A DNA stretch of 64,000 bases from Haematococcus lacustris (lineage: Eukaryota > Chlorophyta > Chlorophyceae > Chlamydomonadales > Haematococcaceae). The stretch spans positions 15,578,582 through 15,642,581 of the forward strand of contig JASKMD010000003.1 in assembly GCA_030144725.1 (NCBI GenBank). The letters run 5' to 3'. Of this stretch, positions 21,051 to 33,480 are shown piece by piece. The translations under genes were made by a program, and so were the position numbers. Positions within the stretch are counted from its first letter, which is position 1. Every line of letters starts with the position of its first letter. Under the pieces are notes generated by a model. That model searched no databases, was not told where the DNA came from, and worked only from the letters and a program-made list of their open reading frames with translations.

Positions 21051-21128
21051 TGTATCCCTATCCACAGTCAGGGCCTCACATGCTGTATCCCTATCCACAG
21101 TCCTATGTTGTATCCCTATCCACAGTCA
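21051..21128. repeat. Three tandem copies of a 19-20 bp motif
   Basis: TGTATCCCTATCCACAGTC occurs three times with short spacers, at the 3' end of the coiled-coil gene and overlapping its last codons. Confidence 0.8.
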
Positions 21129-21757
21129 CGCTCCTGGTTGCGGGGGGGGGCCAGGCTGCTGGACTGGGTGGCTGGGTGGCAGGCTGGCTGCGTGGCTGGC
21201 TTGGTGCCTTGGCTGCTGAGCATGCCTCGCAAGAAGGGCAGTGACACCCTGGAGCGCATTAGGAGATTCCACTTGTCCTTTTGGTCCTTGCTGAAGCCCT
21301 TGTTGGCTGCGGCCACCTGTGCCCGCAGCTGCTCTAGCTTGATGCTGGTGGTGGTTAGCTGCCTCTTGGTGTGAGCCAGCTCCGTGCGGGCCACTGCCAG
21401 GTCTTTGTGGGCGGCCTCCAGGGCAGCCGCTGTGTCAGTGAGTTGGGCTTGTGTGCCCTGCAGCTGCTGCAAGAACGCCTCCTCCATCTGGTCGACCTGC
21501 TGCATGAACCCCAGGAGGTCTAACTGCTGCTGTTGCTCACGCTGATCAACAAAGACCATCAGGCTGAGGTGCCGCTCCCTCAGCTGGCTGTACAACTCCT
21601 TGGAGCTTAGAAGATCAGCATTGAGGGCTGCATGCGCAGCGGTGACGGTTGCATGCGCAGCGGTGAGCTGCTCCATGCTCTTGGCTGCTTTATGCCTAGC
21701 TTGGGTTTTTGCCCCATTGGCTCTGTTTGCTCTAGTTTGTTTTTTGACGGGTGCCAT
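21116..21757 (-). CDS. Coiled-coil protein related to the transposase-like gene at 31073
   Basis: 213 residues in a single exon. A basic N-terminus (KKQTRANRANGAK) precedes a long Gln/Ala/Leu-rich coiled coil (about 30-150). Then comes a segment FSKDQKDKWNLLMRSRVSLP and a disordered tail. The N-terminal and KD-DK-R-RVSL motifs recur in the protein at 31073-33099 ([30 protein letters not shown]), so the two belong to one family. Here the transposase-like C-terminal half is absent. It may be a truncated mobile-element gene or a domesticated head domain. Function unknown. Confidence 0.55.
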   Translation of the reverse strand: MAPVKKQTRANRANGAKTQARHKAAKSMEQLTAAHATVTAAHAALNADLLSSKELYSQLRERHLSLMVFVDQREQQQQLDLLGFMQQVDQMEEAFLQQLQGTQAQLTDTAAALEAAHKDLAVARTELAHTKRQLTTTSIKLEQLRAQVAAANKGFSKDQKDKWNLLMRSRVSLPFLRGMLSSQGTKPATQPACHPATQSSSLAPPRNQERDCG

Positions 21758-22838
21758 GTCAGGCAGAAGGGCAGTGAGGAGGTGTTGGGAGGTGGTGGTA
21801 GGCAGCTGGGCCTGCTAGGGTGGGCTGCTGGCAGGTGTTGTGGTCAGGAAGGGATTGTGGTGCTTGGGCTCCTGCAATTGACACGCCATGGCTCACTGAG
21901 CTTAGAGAGTAATATTGATTCTTCTGTTGCAGCTGGGCATATGAGTAAAGTAGCCTTTGATATTGCGATCAGCACAAAAATACGACATCTCTCTGAGTTT
22001 TGGCTGGATTTGCTGTTATGGCTGCAAATCCTACCTGCTCAGCGGAGCCGCAGTTGAAGCTTGGAAAAGCCATTCAGGTGTGCCATGGTGTACTCGGACA
22101 CTCCTGCATCATCACATGTTCGTCGGGTAACCTGTGCTGGCGCGGGATAGGTGGCAACTGCTGCGTGCACCTCACCTCGCGGGCTGGCAGCAGCGCCTAT
22201 ACGTAGAGCACTAAGAGCACGCCTGCACTGCGCGATGTCTTGAGGGTGGCCGGCGGATCCCAACCACCCTGTCGACCACAATCGAAGCAGCTGCAGGTTG
22301 CTGCCAGAACAAGAGTCCGCGTTTAAGCCATGCCGCATAGGGCTAAAGACATCGGCCTGCTCCCGGAGCAATCGGTCGCATGTAACGGTCTTACATGCCA
22401 AAACATCAGAGTTGGGAGGCCCTGATCCACAGCAGTGAGAGACCGGTGTGTGTCCCTAACCTAGGAGTCGGGACTGTGTCCCTAACCTATTCGCTAGAGC
22501 CCTAATCTATGCACACTCTAGCGCACACACATCCCCTTTGTAAGGGGCAATCGAATTGTTTGTTTGTTTGGCTCATGGCATGATACACATGTCACTATCG
22601 CTGCCGCTGGTGCCGCCGCTGCCACTTCCGCTTCTTCTATGCAGTTGCACCGACGATTGAGGGGCCCAGCTCGCTGCGGAGTTGTGGGAGGCTTTCCTGT
22701 CGCGCGGCGATGCCAGGCGCGTGCCTTCTAAAGGCTGTATCGTACGTTGCGCGCTAATAGCACTCATTCACGGAGTCATGCCTGCAACAGGTCCGCAGCG
22801 GAGGGGCTTCCAGCAGCCTGTTGCAGCAGACAGTGCCC
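21758..22838. other. Intergenic or 5' region of the EF-hand gene
   Basis: No ORF is convincing here. The stretch 22780-22838 is open in the frame of the EF-hand gene back to a TAG near 22760. A possible acceptor (CAG at about 22793) could bring in an upstream exon. Confidence 0.5.
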
Positions 22839-25800
22839 ATGGACAGGCTCAGGTACCAATCACGGCTGCTGTTTGAGTACCTTGACACAGATAGAGACGG
22901 TGAGCGTGCTGATAGCCAGGAGCAGCGCCATCCCACGGCCAGCCTGTGACTTCGCCTAGCCGCCGGCCCGTATCATGGTGCATCACCAACATTACTCTGC
23001 AGCTGGTGCCCACACTACATGGGTTAGCAATACAGGGTCAGTGTTATTGCAAGCATGGCAGGACGCCAGCCTCTGCTGCTGACTGCATGCAGGGGCGCTA
23101 ACGCCTGAGCAGGTGGAGCAGTACGTCCGTGACTACAGCACCTCACGTCTAGGCTCCGGCCTAGAAGAACTGTGGGTGTTTGACCGTGCCAGCTATGACA
23201 CAAGCTTGGAATGGGAGTGAAAAGAATGACCCATGAGAGCTGGGTGGCTCCGCAGCCGTGCCTCACTCTATGAGGCTGCATAGCTGTACCTTACACATGC
23301 CACACTACCCGCATGGTTGCATGGTGTCATATGAATGTTTGGTTAGCGCTGCTGCTGGGTTGAAGGCTGGTGAGGCTGGGGCCTTTGCCTTTGCCTGGCA
23401 GTGCGGCATGGTGCTGCTCTCCTTCAGGGCACACATGAGCCCCCCTCTCAGCTGTTCCTGACCTTTGCGAAGAGTCACAACCCCCTTGGGAGGGCGGGTG
23501 GCCAAGCAGCCTGATAGCTGACAATCTGCACTGTATAACCTAATCATTTTCCTTTCTCAGCCCCCCTTGCCTGCTGACAGCAGGCACCAAGCCGTGCTTG
23601 CGCGCAAGTCAGCGCTGGGCTTCGAGGCCTTTGTACAGCTTGTCAGAAACCAGGTGCGTGGCAGGAGGTAGGTTGTTCAGCCTGCTGCTGGCATGCCATT
23701 GCTGTTCAGGCTGCCAGGCTGCTGCTCTGCCCTGAGGCAAAGCCAGTCCCATGTTGAATTCTGAATGGGACATGAAGCCAGCTGGCAGGGCAGTACAGCC
23801 TTTTGTCAGGTGCATGATGGCAAGTAGGACATGCCAGCATGGCAGTGGCGTGCATGCTCTTCTGTGTTTACTGTCGTTAATCATGGACTCAACATCATAA
23901 GCTCGCACCATGTACATCTTGCAGATTGATACGGTGTCAGCCAACACCACTTTTGTCTCCAGCCAGTTGAAGGGCGCAGAGCTGGGCAGGTGAGCAGCAG
24001 GTGCCAGGCCTACCAGCAGCCGTGCTAGAGGTGCACATGAACGCCGACGCACAGCCAGCAGCAAGGCATAGGCATACAGACATGGAATACCATTGAATAC
24101 ATCAGGTGGGTCACAAAGCAAACATTACCCATGTCATGCAGCCTAACGTAGGGCTAACAGGGCCAAGTAGGTGAAAATTCACATACAGACATACAGACAT
24201 AGACATAGGCATAGGCGTAGGCCCACATGGTTAAGCGACAGGGCCTGGCTCCGTGTCAGGCACATGCTGGCCTGGAGGCCATTGGGACACAGTCACTGTC
24301 GCTGCAGGTCATGTGAAGTAATGCTGCGCAGCCCCTGCCTTCCTCCCCGCCATTACACACATGCTGTCGGTCAACATGGAGGCTAGCAGCACATCAGGAT
24401 GTCTGGAAACCTCTGTAGGCGGTGGGGTAGGGAGCAGGCGATGGTGTGGGGGGTGGGGTGTTGGCAGTTGGGTAGCATGAGGGATATCTGGGTGCAGCAC
24501 CCTTGATCGCAAGCAGGCGGTGGAGTGGGTGGGTGCCCCACAGGACAGCAGTCAGTGTGTCCAGACCCCTTGGTGTGCATCACAGCCCTGGGCACCCTGC
24601 AGTGCTCACTGGCCCACCGCATGCGGCATGTCTGCTCCAACCTGTACTGCTCTGCAGGCTGCAGTACAAGAGTGCAAACACCGCAAAGGAGCTGTCCCGG
24701 GCCCTGGCCATATTCAAGCTGCTAGGTACAGTCCACAACCTTGCTAGTGCCACAGAGCCTTGCTGCCATGAGCAGTAGCAGCAGCAGCAGAGCCCAGAAA
24801 CACCTCCTGGCAGCAGCAAGAGCAGCAGCAGCAGTGCCCCTTGGGCTCATCCTGGCAACAGCAGGAGCAGCAGGGCAGAGGGCAGTATGGCATGCAGCCT
24901 GTGCTGCTTGGCTGCCTTGATCCAGGCCTCTGGCCAGGGCGGCATCAGGCACGAGGAAACCGCTATTGAGCCAGTATGTCGTCGTGCAAGCTTATGGCTG
25001 CTACATGACTGAGCACCACCCCGCAGCTCAGCACCCTTGCAAGCTGTAAGCGAGACGTGACGATTGAGGTGCATGGTGTGCATGGCATGCAGACTTCAAT
25101 AATGACAACCTGCTGGCTGTCAGCGAGCTGAGCCGGGTGCAGGGCATTGAGAAGAAGGTGTTTGATAGTGTCCTGGCAGACGCAGGTGAGCAATGGCCAC
25201 ACCCAGGGCTGGGCTGGGCTGGGAAGCGTCCTTAGGCGAACCAGGCATTTTCATGCTGCAGGGCTGCTCCCTACCCTGCTGCTGCCCTGCCAGGGCTCTT
25301 GCACCTCCTGGCCTCCTGGCTCACGCCTCCTGGCAACACGGCGCAGCATGGCGAGATAGTCCACGCAGTGTGCACTCATGAGCTGCATGCTGCCGGGTGC
25401 ATGCTGTAGCATCTATTCAACAGCCAGGCATGCCATCAGGTGTGCTGGCTGTTGACACGAGTGACCACACAAATCCCTTCAAACCCCCCAAAGTCGAAAG
25501 TCACACAAAGTCACAAGTCACACAAACTCGCATGCCGCACAGAATGACTAATTCACCAGCGTGTGCCCCTGCAGACTCCAACAACGATGGCTTTCTCACC
25601 TTTGAGGACTGGCTGGACAGCTACAGCCGGGAGCGACCAGTGCTGCTCTCCATGGCGGTCATGGCCGCACATGCCGCAGTCTTCTACGTGTTGCTCAACT
25701 CACCCCTGGACACGCTGTTCAAGGCGCTGGGCGCCATCCTGCTGCTGGTGCGCCCCAACATGGTCACCAAGCCCGTCATTTACGTGTACCAGGTGCTGGC

Positions 25801-25870
25801 AGCGCTGTGGAATAGGGCCAAGGCGGCCGCAGAGACGATGGAGCAGGGGGGCAGTCTGAAGGGTGCGTGA
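22839..25870 (+). CDS. EF-hand membrane protein, 7 exons
   Basis: Phase-consistent exons 22839-22899, 23093-23216, 23581-23653, 23925-23989, 24658-24725, 25093-25185 and 25575-25870 give 259 residues. There are three EF-hand-like loops: DTDRDGALTPEQ (16-27), DFNNDNLLAVSE (131-142, Gly replaced by Asn) and DSNNDGFLTFED (162-173). Two hydrophobic segments follow (about 180-202 and 208-240), so the protein probably sits in a membrane with Ca2+-binding loops at its N-terminal side. Exons 6 and 7 both begin at the first Asp of a loop, which suggests exon duplication. The ATG at 22839 is the simplest start, but an upstream exon is possible. Family not recognised. All splice sites are GT-AG. Confidence 0.75.
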
Positions 25871-26626
25871 AGGTGGCCACCTTAGGTGACAGCAGCCATA
25901 TGAGTGTGTTCAGCAGCAGCAAGAGCGCTAGTGACAGTGCTGGCATCAGTGAAGGAGCGGCGGCAGCAGCAGCAGCAGCAGCAGCGACAAAAGCATGTGT
26001 GACAAGAGTGCCAGCGGGCATGAAACCAGCAGCAGCAACAGCAGGTTGGGCATTTGGTTGCGTGCGGCGCTTAAACCTCCAGGCTGCTGTAGCAGCACCA
26101 CCAACGAGAGCTGGCCAGCATGGGCAGGGATGAGGTCAGGGGCAGGGGCAGGGGCCAGTAGGGGGGCCAGGGGCAGGGGCATGGGTGTGGACATCTGGTG
26201 AGGTGGCAGTGCCTGTGTTGGGCTGCCTGATGGTTGGCATTGAGGGGGGCGGCAGCGCCCTTGTCTGGCAGCTGATGAGCTCATGCTATTCAAGCAGGGA
26301 GCAGACAGGCAGGTGAGCTGAGGCGGTGTGGCGACATGGGAATGCAATAGGTGGACATGCCCATAGCCTGATGAGCAGACCTCCGGCGGCAGCTGATGTG
26401 GCGCATAGTGCAATGTGAGCTGGGTAACCAAGCTGAGCTTCACCCAGTACTGTAGCCTGGCCTGCTGGCATTGCGCAGGAGTAGTCCAAAAGCAGTTGTT
26501 GGCCGAATGGTCATCATCATTGCGCGGCAATCTCAGAAAGGCGCTGCTGCAATTCCTCCGATTTATTGCGTGATGCATTGTTTACCAACAATGAAATCAG
26601 GCCTAATACATGCAGCTGAGCTCATA
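25871..26626. other. Intergenic / 3' UTR of the EF-hand gene
   Basis: GCA-rich and GGGGCA-rich low-complexity sequence (25910-26200), then unremarkable sequence up to the duplicated histone block. No gene seen. Confidence 0.6.
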
Positions 26627-27160
26627 CGCACTTCAATCGGGGCAGCTGAGGGCGAGGAGCAGTGGTGGGAGTGGGACCTGTACAGCACGCTGTGAGCCAT
26701 GGCGGCAGCACCTGGGGTTGGGCAGGTAGTTGGAGCACGGCGCAATGATAGGCAGCAGGTGAAAATAGCAACGACAGGCATCCGTGGGGGCCGGGTCAGG
26801 AGCCCTGTTGTGGGTGCATGATACGTATGCCGGTGCGGCATGGAGACAGGGAGTGGATGTAACCAAGATTACAGTTGGGTTTAGAAAACCAAAAAACAGC
26901 AATCCCTTTACATTAGAAAGGGGATAGTAAGACTTTTTGATTACCCGTATAAACCAGCTGCAAATCCTCTTCCACCTCGCTTTCCGAAGTGGTCGCTACA
27001 TCGGTGCGCAGGCTTCCGCGGATGTTACTGCAACCGCAGTTTGTGCAGAAGTTTTACTGTAACAACTGCTTACCGAAGAAGTGGGTTAGGGTTAGACATA
27101 CTACACCATTTCACGCAGAGGTCATACATCCGGCTACGGTAAGGAACACAGTGGCTTGGT

Positions 27161-27176
27161 GGTGTTGAGAAACACC
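27161..27176 (-). terminator. Histone H4 mRNA 3' hairpin, copy 2
   Basis: Same 6-bp stem and TCTC loop (minus strand) as at 18400-18415, 58 nt past the H4 stop. Confidence 0.85.
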
Positions 27177-27234
27177 GGTTTGTTGGGATCATAGACCATG
27201 GACAACTACTCCCTGACTCCGGCTGGGAACATGT

Positions 27235-28192
<958 letters not shown>

Positions 28193-28235
28193 GGCCTTGC
28201 CACAACAACTAGTGCAACTCTACCAGCGACAAACC

Positions 28236-28251
28236 GGTGTTTCTCAACACC
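28236..28251 (+). terminator. Histone H3 mRNA 3' hairpin, copy 2
   Basis: GGTGTT-TCTC-AACACC, the fourth occurrence of this exact hairpin in the window, each just past a histone stop codon. Confidence 0.85.
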
Positions 28252-28553
28252 ACCTCCCATCATGGAACCAGACATAGAGCCTGTCTGCCGTTGACATCCT
28301 CTTGCCTGTTGGAATTGCCGCACGTAACCAAGCCAAGCCACGTGTGCCCATCCGAGCACCTTGCCCTTGGAAGACAAACTGTAATTCAGACCCTCCCAAC
28401 TCTGAGAAAGCCATGTACACAACCTTGTCATGCATGTCCCGGTGCCGAGACGTGTGCGATTGGCGTAGCACCGTGCGGCATGCGATGACCGCTTAGTCTG
28501 CTATACGCCCGTAATGCCAGGAACCCCGTAAACGAAAAAAGTGCGCCCACCAA

Positions 28554-29777
28554 TCAGGTGTTCCCAACTAACAGAAAATGACAGGAAACCGATCCTTGGC
28601 AGTAGGACGGCTGTAACTCTGCACTCACTGAGCCAAATATTATGCTAGATGATTCACCGTGTAGCCAACCCGGCCAGCTACCTTTCACCCATCCAAAATT
28701 GATATACACTGAGTGGGCCGTGCACAACAAAGCGTCAAAGTTAGTGATTTAAATTTGAGCGGTAGCGGAGCATGCAGTCATCGCTGCGACCGCCCGCGTC
28801 GCTTAGGCTGCTCAACATGAGCATGCGCGTCGGCGGCAGCAGTCGGATCGAAAAGCGGTTGCAGCGATGTGGCACTGAGCCCACCTCCTCCCCATACCTG
28901 GAGGGCAATGCCACAGCTCGACCATTTTGACTTACAGCATGCTACTTACTAGGTTGTGCTCCTCTCAGACATTGCTACAGACAATCATAATCAGACAAGC
29001 CAAAAGCTCACTTTGGTCTGTGACCCCCAACTCCCTTAGCCGATCTCAGGACCGGGGCCATGCAGTCAGACACACAACTCCACACCATGACCGAATCAGG
29101 ACTCGGCTCCTCTGAGAGTTACACTCCCCTACATCCCATCCACCTGCGTGCAAAGTTTCATAGCTCAACTGCCACCCCCCAGCCCCGTAGCCCTGATTCT
29201 GCTTGGAGAACATGATGTCACTTTGAAGATGTCAAACTGATAGAGGCCTGGGCTGTTTAACGTGCGGTTTGTTTCAATAGATGCGCCAATGGGTCAAGAA
29301 CAAACGTTTTATAGCCATTTTCTTGTGGGTGCAGCGGGTGCAACACAGTGATGGACACAGTGGAGGAGGGGGGTTATAAGCCGGTGATACCTTAGTGTGC
29401 GCCGACCCAGATGGTGTATTCGGCGGAAGCGAGTATAACTATATGTTCCAATCACCCCGTCTAGGCGCCCTGCACGCCCGGCAGGCATCGCGATGGGTGT
29501 TTGCCGGACATTCCATGTGTGCACAACCCGCTCACTGCGCTAGGTAGATGGGGCCACAGCGATGTGGCTCACCGTGCCAAGGAGACCCATATCGCCGCTG
29601 TGGTTTGTTCGCGGGCACATGTGGCAGTACGCGGGCAAAAACTCCAATGGCTTGCGCTGATGGTCAGATGACGCGCATTGATTTGCAGCTACCAATGTGA
29701 TAAACTCTATCGAAAACGATGCAGTATTGAGAGAGTAGTTGCATGCATATTACCAACCCCATGTTGGGAACACCTGA
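28554..29777. mobile_element. 1224-bp non-autonomous DNA transposon, copy 1
   Basis: It begins TCAGGTGTTCCCAAC and ends with the reverse complement GTTGGGAACACCTGA. It is flanked by the 7-bp duplication CCACCAA on both sides. The interior matches 61389-62575 along its length. No conserved ORF is seen: the longest frame of copy 2 is broken here by stops. Terminal repeats plus a 7-bp duplication indicate cut-and-paste transposition. I do not assign a superfamily. Confidence 0.88.
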
Positions 29778-30247
29778 CCACCAATCCAGCCGGTCGCTCT
29801 CACCACATCGCGCAGCGCAAGTCAGCTATGGGAGTGCTTCGCAATGGCGTGGTGGACTCCTAACGCTATAAGGGCAAGTACAGCCGGCAATCCTAATTCC
29901 TCCCGGCTCAACTAACCCGACACTGTTTCCTTAATGTAGGCGCGCTCATAGTCTTACATCTGTGAGGGCATGGTCTGAGATAGTACAAAATCAGCATCGC
30001 ACCTCTCAGTGCGAGGTAAGGACTGACATGTACATGTGCACGAAGCTTGCTATGTTGCTTGTGAAGAACACATTGCATAGAGCAGAATGACCCGCCCTTG
30101 GTGCCGCTGTCAATGTAGGGAAAGCATATGTTATCAGAACGTAATTGACCTCGTGCATACTAGTACTCAACAACACAATGCTTGACAATTGTTGCAGGAT
30201 CTGGCCGCCACCACCACCACCACCATCACCACCACCTCCTAGCCTAC
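29778..30247. other. Intergenic, nothing recognised
   Basis: About 470 bp between the transposon and the C-rich arrays. No ORF or repeat found. Confidence 0.6.
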
Positions 30248-30330
30248 CCCAGCCCTGCCCCCAGCCCTGCCCCCAGCCCTGCCCCCAGCCCTGCCCCCAG
30301 CCCTGCCCCCAGCCCTGCCCCCACCCCTGC
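30248..30330. repeat. (CCCCCAGCCCTG)n 12-bp repeat
   Basis: About seven units of a C-rich 12-mer leading directly into the (CCCCG)n array. Confidence 0.85.
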
Positions 30331-30978
30331 CCCCCGCCCCGCCCCGCCCCGCCCCGCCCCGCCCCGCCCCGCCCCGCCCCGCCCCGCCCCGCCCCGCCCC
30401 GCCCCGCCCCGCCCCGCCCCGCCCCGCCCCGCCCCGCCCCGCCCCGCCCCGCCCCGCCCCGCCCCGCCCCGCCCCGCCCCGCCCCGCCCCGCCCCGCCCC
30501 GCCCCGCCCCGCCCCGCCCCGCCCCGCCCCGCCCCGCCCCGCCCCGCCCCGCCCCGCCCCGCCCCGCCCCGCCCCGCCCCGCCCCGCCCCGCCCCGCCCC
30601 GCCCCGCCCCGCCCCGCCCCGCCCCGCCCCGCCCCGCCCCGCCCCGCCCCGCCCCGCCCCGCCCCGCCCCGCCCCGCCCCGCCCCGCCCCGCCCCGCCCC
30701 GCCCCGCCCCGCCCCGCCCCGCCCCGCCCCGCCCCGCCCCGCCCCGCCCCGCCCCGCCCCGCCCCGCCCCGCCCCGCCCCGCCCCGCCCCGCCCCGCCCC
30801 GCCCCGCCCCGCCCCGCCCCGCCCCGCCCCGCCCCGCCCCGCCCCGCCCCGCCCCGCCCCGCCCCGCCCCGCCCCGCCCCGCCCCGCCCCGCCCCGCCCC
30901 GCCCCGCCCCGCCCCGCCCCGCCCCGCCCCGCCCCGCCCCGCCCCGCCCCGCCCCGCCCCGCCCCGCCCCGCCCCGCC
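30331..30978. repeat. (CCCCG)n array, about 130 units
   Basis: A nearly perfect CCCCG pentamer run of about 648 bp. The other strand is (CGGGG)n, with G4 tracts every five bases that could form stacked G-quadruplexes. It lies 95 bp upstream of the ATG of the transposase-like gene. Length may be approximate, since such arrays assemble poorly. Confidence 0.95.
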
Positions 30979-31016
30979 CAGCCCAGCCCAGCCCAGCCCA
31001 GCCCAGCCCAGCCCAG
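30979..31016. repeat. (GCCCA)n array
   Basis: A short GCCCA run at the end of the CCCCG array. It is the same pentamer as the long array at 38767-39046. Confidence 0.9.
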
Positions 31017-31072
31017 CTTGTGTCGCTTTGTGGCTTTGCACCTCAGCAGCCACCCTACTCAGCAGCCACCCT

Positions 31073-31145
31073 ATGGGTCGTCTCAGCAAACGCACCAAGG
31101 CCAACAGGGCCAATCTTGCTCGTGGGCATGCAGCAGTGGCAGCAA

Positions 31146-31176
<31 letters not shown>

Positions 31177-33099
31177 AGCATCAACAGCAACAGCTGCCAC
31201 AGAGGCAGAAGGGGCCAGATCTGCCGCTGCCTTGCAAGTGTGCGAGGCAGAACTTGAAGAGGCCAGATCTCAGCTTCGCTCATGCCAGAGTGTCAACATG
31301 CGCACCGCCACAGACCTGCAAGAGTGCCGAGAGCAATTGCACCAGTCCCAGCAAGCGTTGCAGCAGTCTGAGAGTGAGGTGCTTGCCTTGCAAGTGTCTT
31401 TGCATCGCTGCCGAGCAGAACTTTCAGCTGCAAAACAAGAGCTGGCAGCATGTAGGAGCATGAGAACCCAGCTGGCGATCACGCAGGCACAGCAAGCAGC
31501 AGCTAGGAAGGACATGCCCAAGGACGTGCGAGACAAGATGTCTTGGCGGCACCGCACTCGGGTGTCACTTAACACCTTGAAGCGTTGGCATGGCATGCGG
31601 GGTGCACCACCGTGCACCCAAGCAGCCAACCCAGCAGCAGCCTTTAAGGCCCCCCCTCCCCCCCGCCACAAGGAGCGTGACACCCTGACAGGAGCCTACA
31701 CTGCAGCCTATGCATGCAGCAATGCGGCGTTGTTAACTTTGCCCAACGTGTCATGCCAGCAGCTAGGCCCGCTCCGCACAGCTGTGGCGGCTGCAGAGTT
31801 TCCGGATGCCCCACCTCAACCTCAAGCTGGGCCTTCCAAAGTGCGCCGGCACCAGCAGATGCTCACTCGTAAAATCCAAGGCACATTCAAATGTGAGTAC
31901 CATGGAATGTTACCAGAGTGTTACCATGGGGTGTTACCATGGGGTGTTGTTATGGGTTGTTGTGGTGAGGTTGTTGTGGGATGCTGTTATGGGGGGTCTC
32001 CATGGGTTGTTACCATGGGGTGTTGATATGTGGTAGTGCCAAAATGTGAATAACCTGGACTGGAGTTGGGATGTGTGTGCGTGCATGCGCAGGCCAGTTG
32101 AGCAAAGCGCCAGCAGTTCACGTCCAGATGGATGGCTGCACCATCAAGAATGGCAAGGTTGTGCTGTTTTGTGCAAGTGCATCCATCCCAGCTCATGTCC
32201 CCTCCCTGCCCACCTCAAGCCTGACTGCTGGCCCCCCTACGCCCTTGGCTGCTGGCCCCCCTACGCCCTTGGCTGCTGGCCCCCCTACGCCCTTGGCTGC
32301 TGACCCCCCTACGCCCTTGGCTGCTGACCCCCCTACGCCCTTGGCTGCTGACCCCCCTACGCCCTTGGCTGCTGACCCCCCTACGCCCTTGGCTGCTGAC
32401 CCCCCTACGCCCTTGGCTGCTGACCCCCCTACGCCCGTGGCTGCTGGCCCCCCTACGCCCGCCCAGATCCTAACACATGGCCAAGAGCCGTCCAGGATCT
32501 TGTGTCGAGTGTCTGATATCCGCAAGTGCCCCGACAGCACTGCGGCAGCACAAGCACATGATTTGGAGCAGCTACTCAAAGAGGCCAATCTGTGGGAGTT
32601 GCTGGCTAGTGTCACAGTGGACAGTGCTGCAAGCAATGTTGGGCGCACGGGTGGCCTTGTCGCCCTCGTCAACGTTTCCCGCAGGCGTGAAGGCCTGGCC
32701 CTAATCATGTTCTGGCCTTGCCTCAGCCATCTCTACCACAATGTTTTGCACCAGGGCCTGACAGCATGGGGCAAGGCAGAGGACCGTGGGCGGCAAGGGT
32801 TGTCAGCGGAGGTTGCCTTTAGCATTGAGCGGCTTTGCAGCCTCATCATGGGGCAGTGGGATGGACTGCCCAATATGGGGGGTGGGTCCAAGCCCAGCTT
32901 CCCTACCCTTACCCGGTGGGGCAGCTTCGTGACAGCTTGCCTATCCCTTACCCGTGTGCTTGGGCCCGTCAACTTCTACAAGATCCCACCCAAGCAACGG
33001 CCAGCCCAAAAAACCCGGTTGGCTAATCTTCGAAGCTTTGTGGAGAAGCACATTCAGCAGCGTACCAAAGCAGCCCCATCCTCAGGCCCAATCCTTTGA
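31073..33099 (+). CDS. Transposase-like coiled-coil protein, 2 exons
   Basis: Exons 31073-31892 and 32093-33099 join in phase across a GTGAGT...CAG intron and encode 608 residues. Order: basic head ([13 protein letters not shown]), Ala-rich stretch, coiled coil (about 45-140), a [18 protein letters not shown] segment, then after the splice a [12 protein letters not shown] segment. A ten-unit octapeptide repeat follows, then a region with [10 protein letters not shown] and [16 protein letters not shown]. The last motifs recall the D-x-x-x-N and C-x2-H/H parts of RNase-H-fold transposases such as hAT, which is my best but unproven guess. The first ATG after the C-rich arrays was taken as start. 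A shorter relative lies at 21116-21757. The early end suggests a truncated or domesticated transposase. Confidence 0.6.
32224..32462 (+). repeat. 24-bp in-frame repeat, 10 units
   Basis: Ten copies of a 24-mer encoding PPTPLAAD or PPTPLAAG inside the second exon of the transposase-like gene. Confidence 0.9.
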
Positions 33100-33239
33100 C
33101 TAGGGGGTGCTGCTTAGGGGCCCTCCCTTATCGGTGACTCTATGCTAGGGGGCATAGCCAAGGGAAGCGTGAAGGGGGTGCATGGTTTTGCATGGCATGA
33201 GGTGGATGTGGAAAGGGGTGGTGCCATGGGGGGTTGCTA

Positions 33240-33480
33240 GTGAGGCCGGTTGGGAGGACACATGGTGCGGCGAGGGAGTGTTGTAACACGGCAGGTTTGA
33301 GCACCGTGGATGGAAACCCATGCCTGGATGGAAGCCCATGCCGGGGGGGGGTTGCTATGGAATGTAGAGGCCTGGCCTTGCAAGTGCTGGCGGGGTGCTA
33401 GTTGGGCCGGTTGGGAGGACACATGGTGCGGCGAGGGAGTGTTGTTACACGGCAGGTTTGAGCACCGTGGATCGAAGCAT
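33240..33480. repeat. Direct duplication of about 75 bp
   Basis: The stretch beginning GGCCGGTTGGGAGGACACAT occurs at about 33244 and again at about 33405, each ending GAGCACCGTGGAT. They are separated by unrelated sequence, 3' of the transposase-like gene. Confidence 0.8.

Noticed and set aside
28801..29115. Small ORFs inside the 1224-bp transposon as a transposase
   Set aside because: Frames are short and not conserved between the two copies.
30182..31072. Upstream extension of the transposase-like ORF through the CCCCG array (poly Pro-Ala-Arg)
   Set aside because: A 5-bp repeat has no stop in any frame, so openness is uninformative. The ATG at 31073 starts normal protein sequence.
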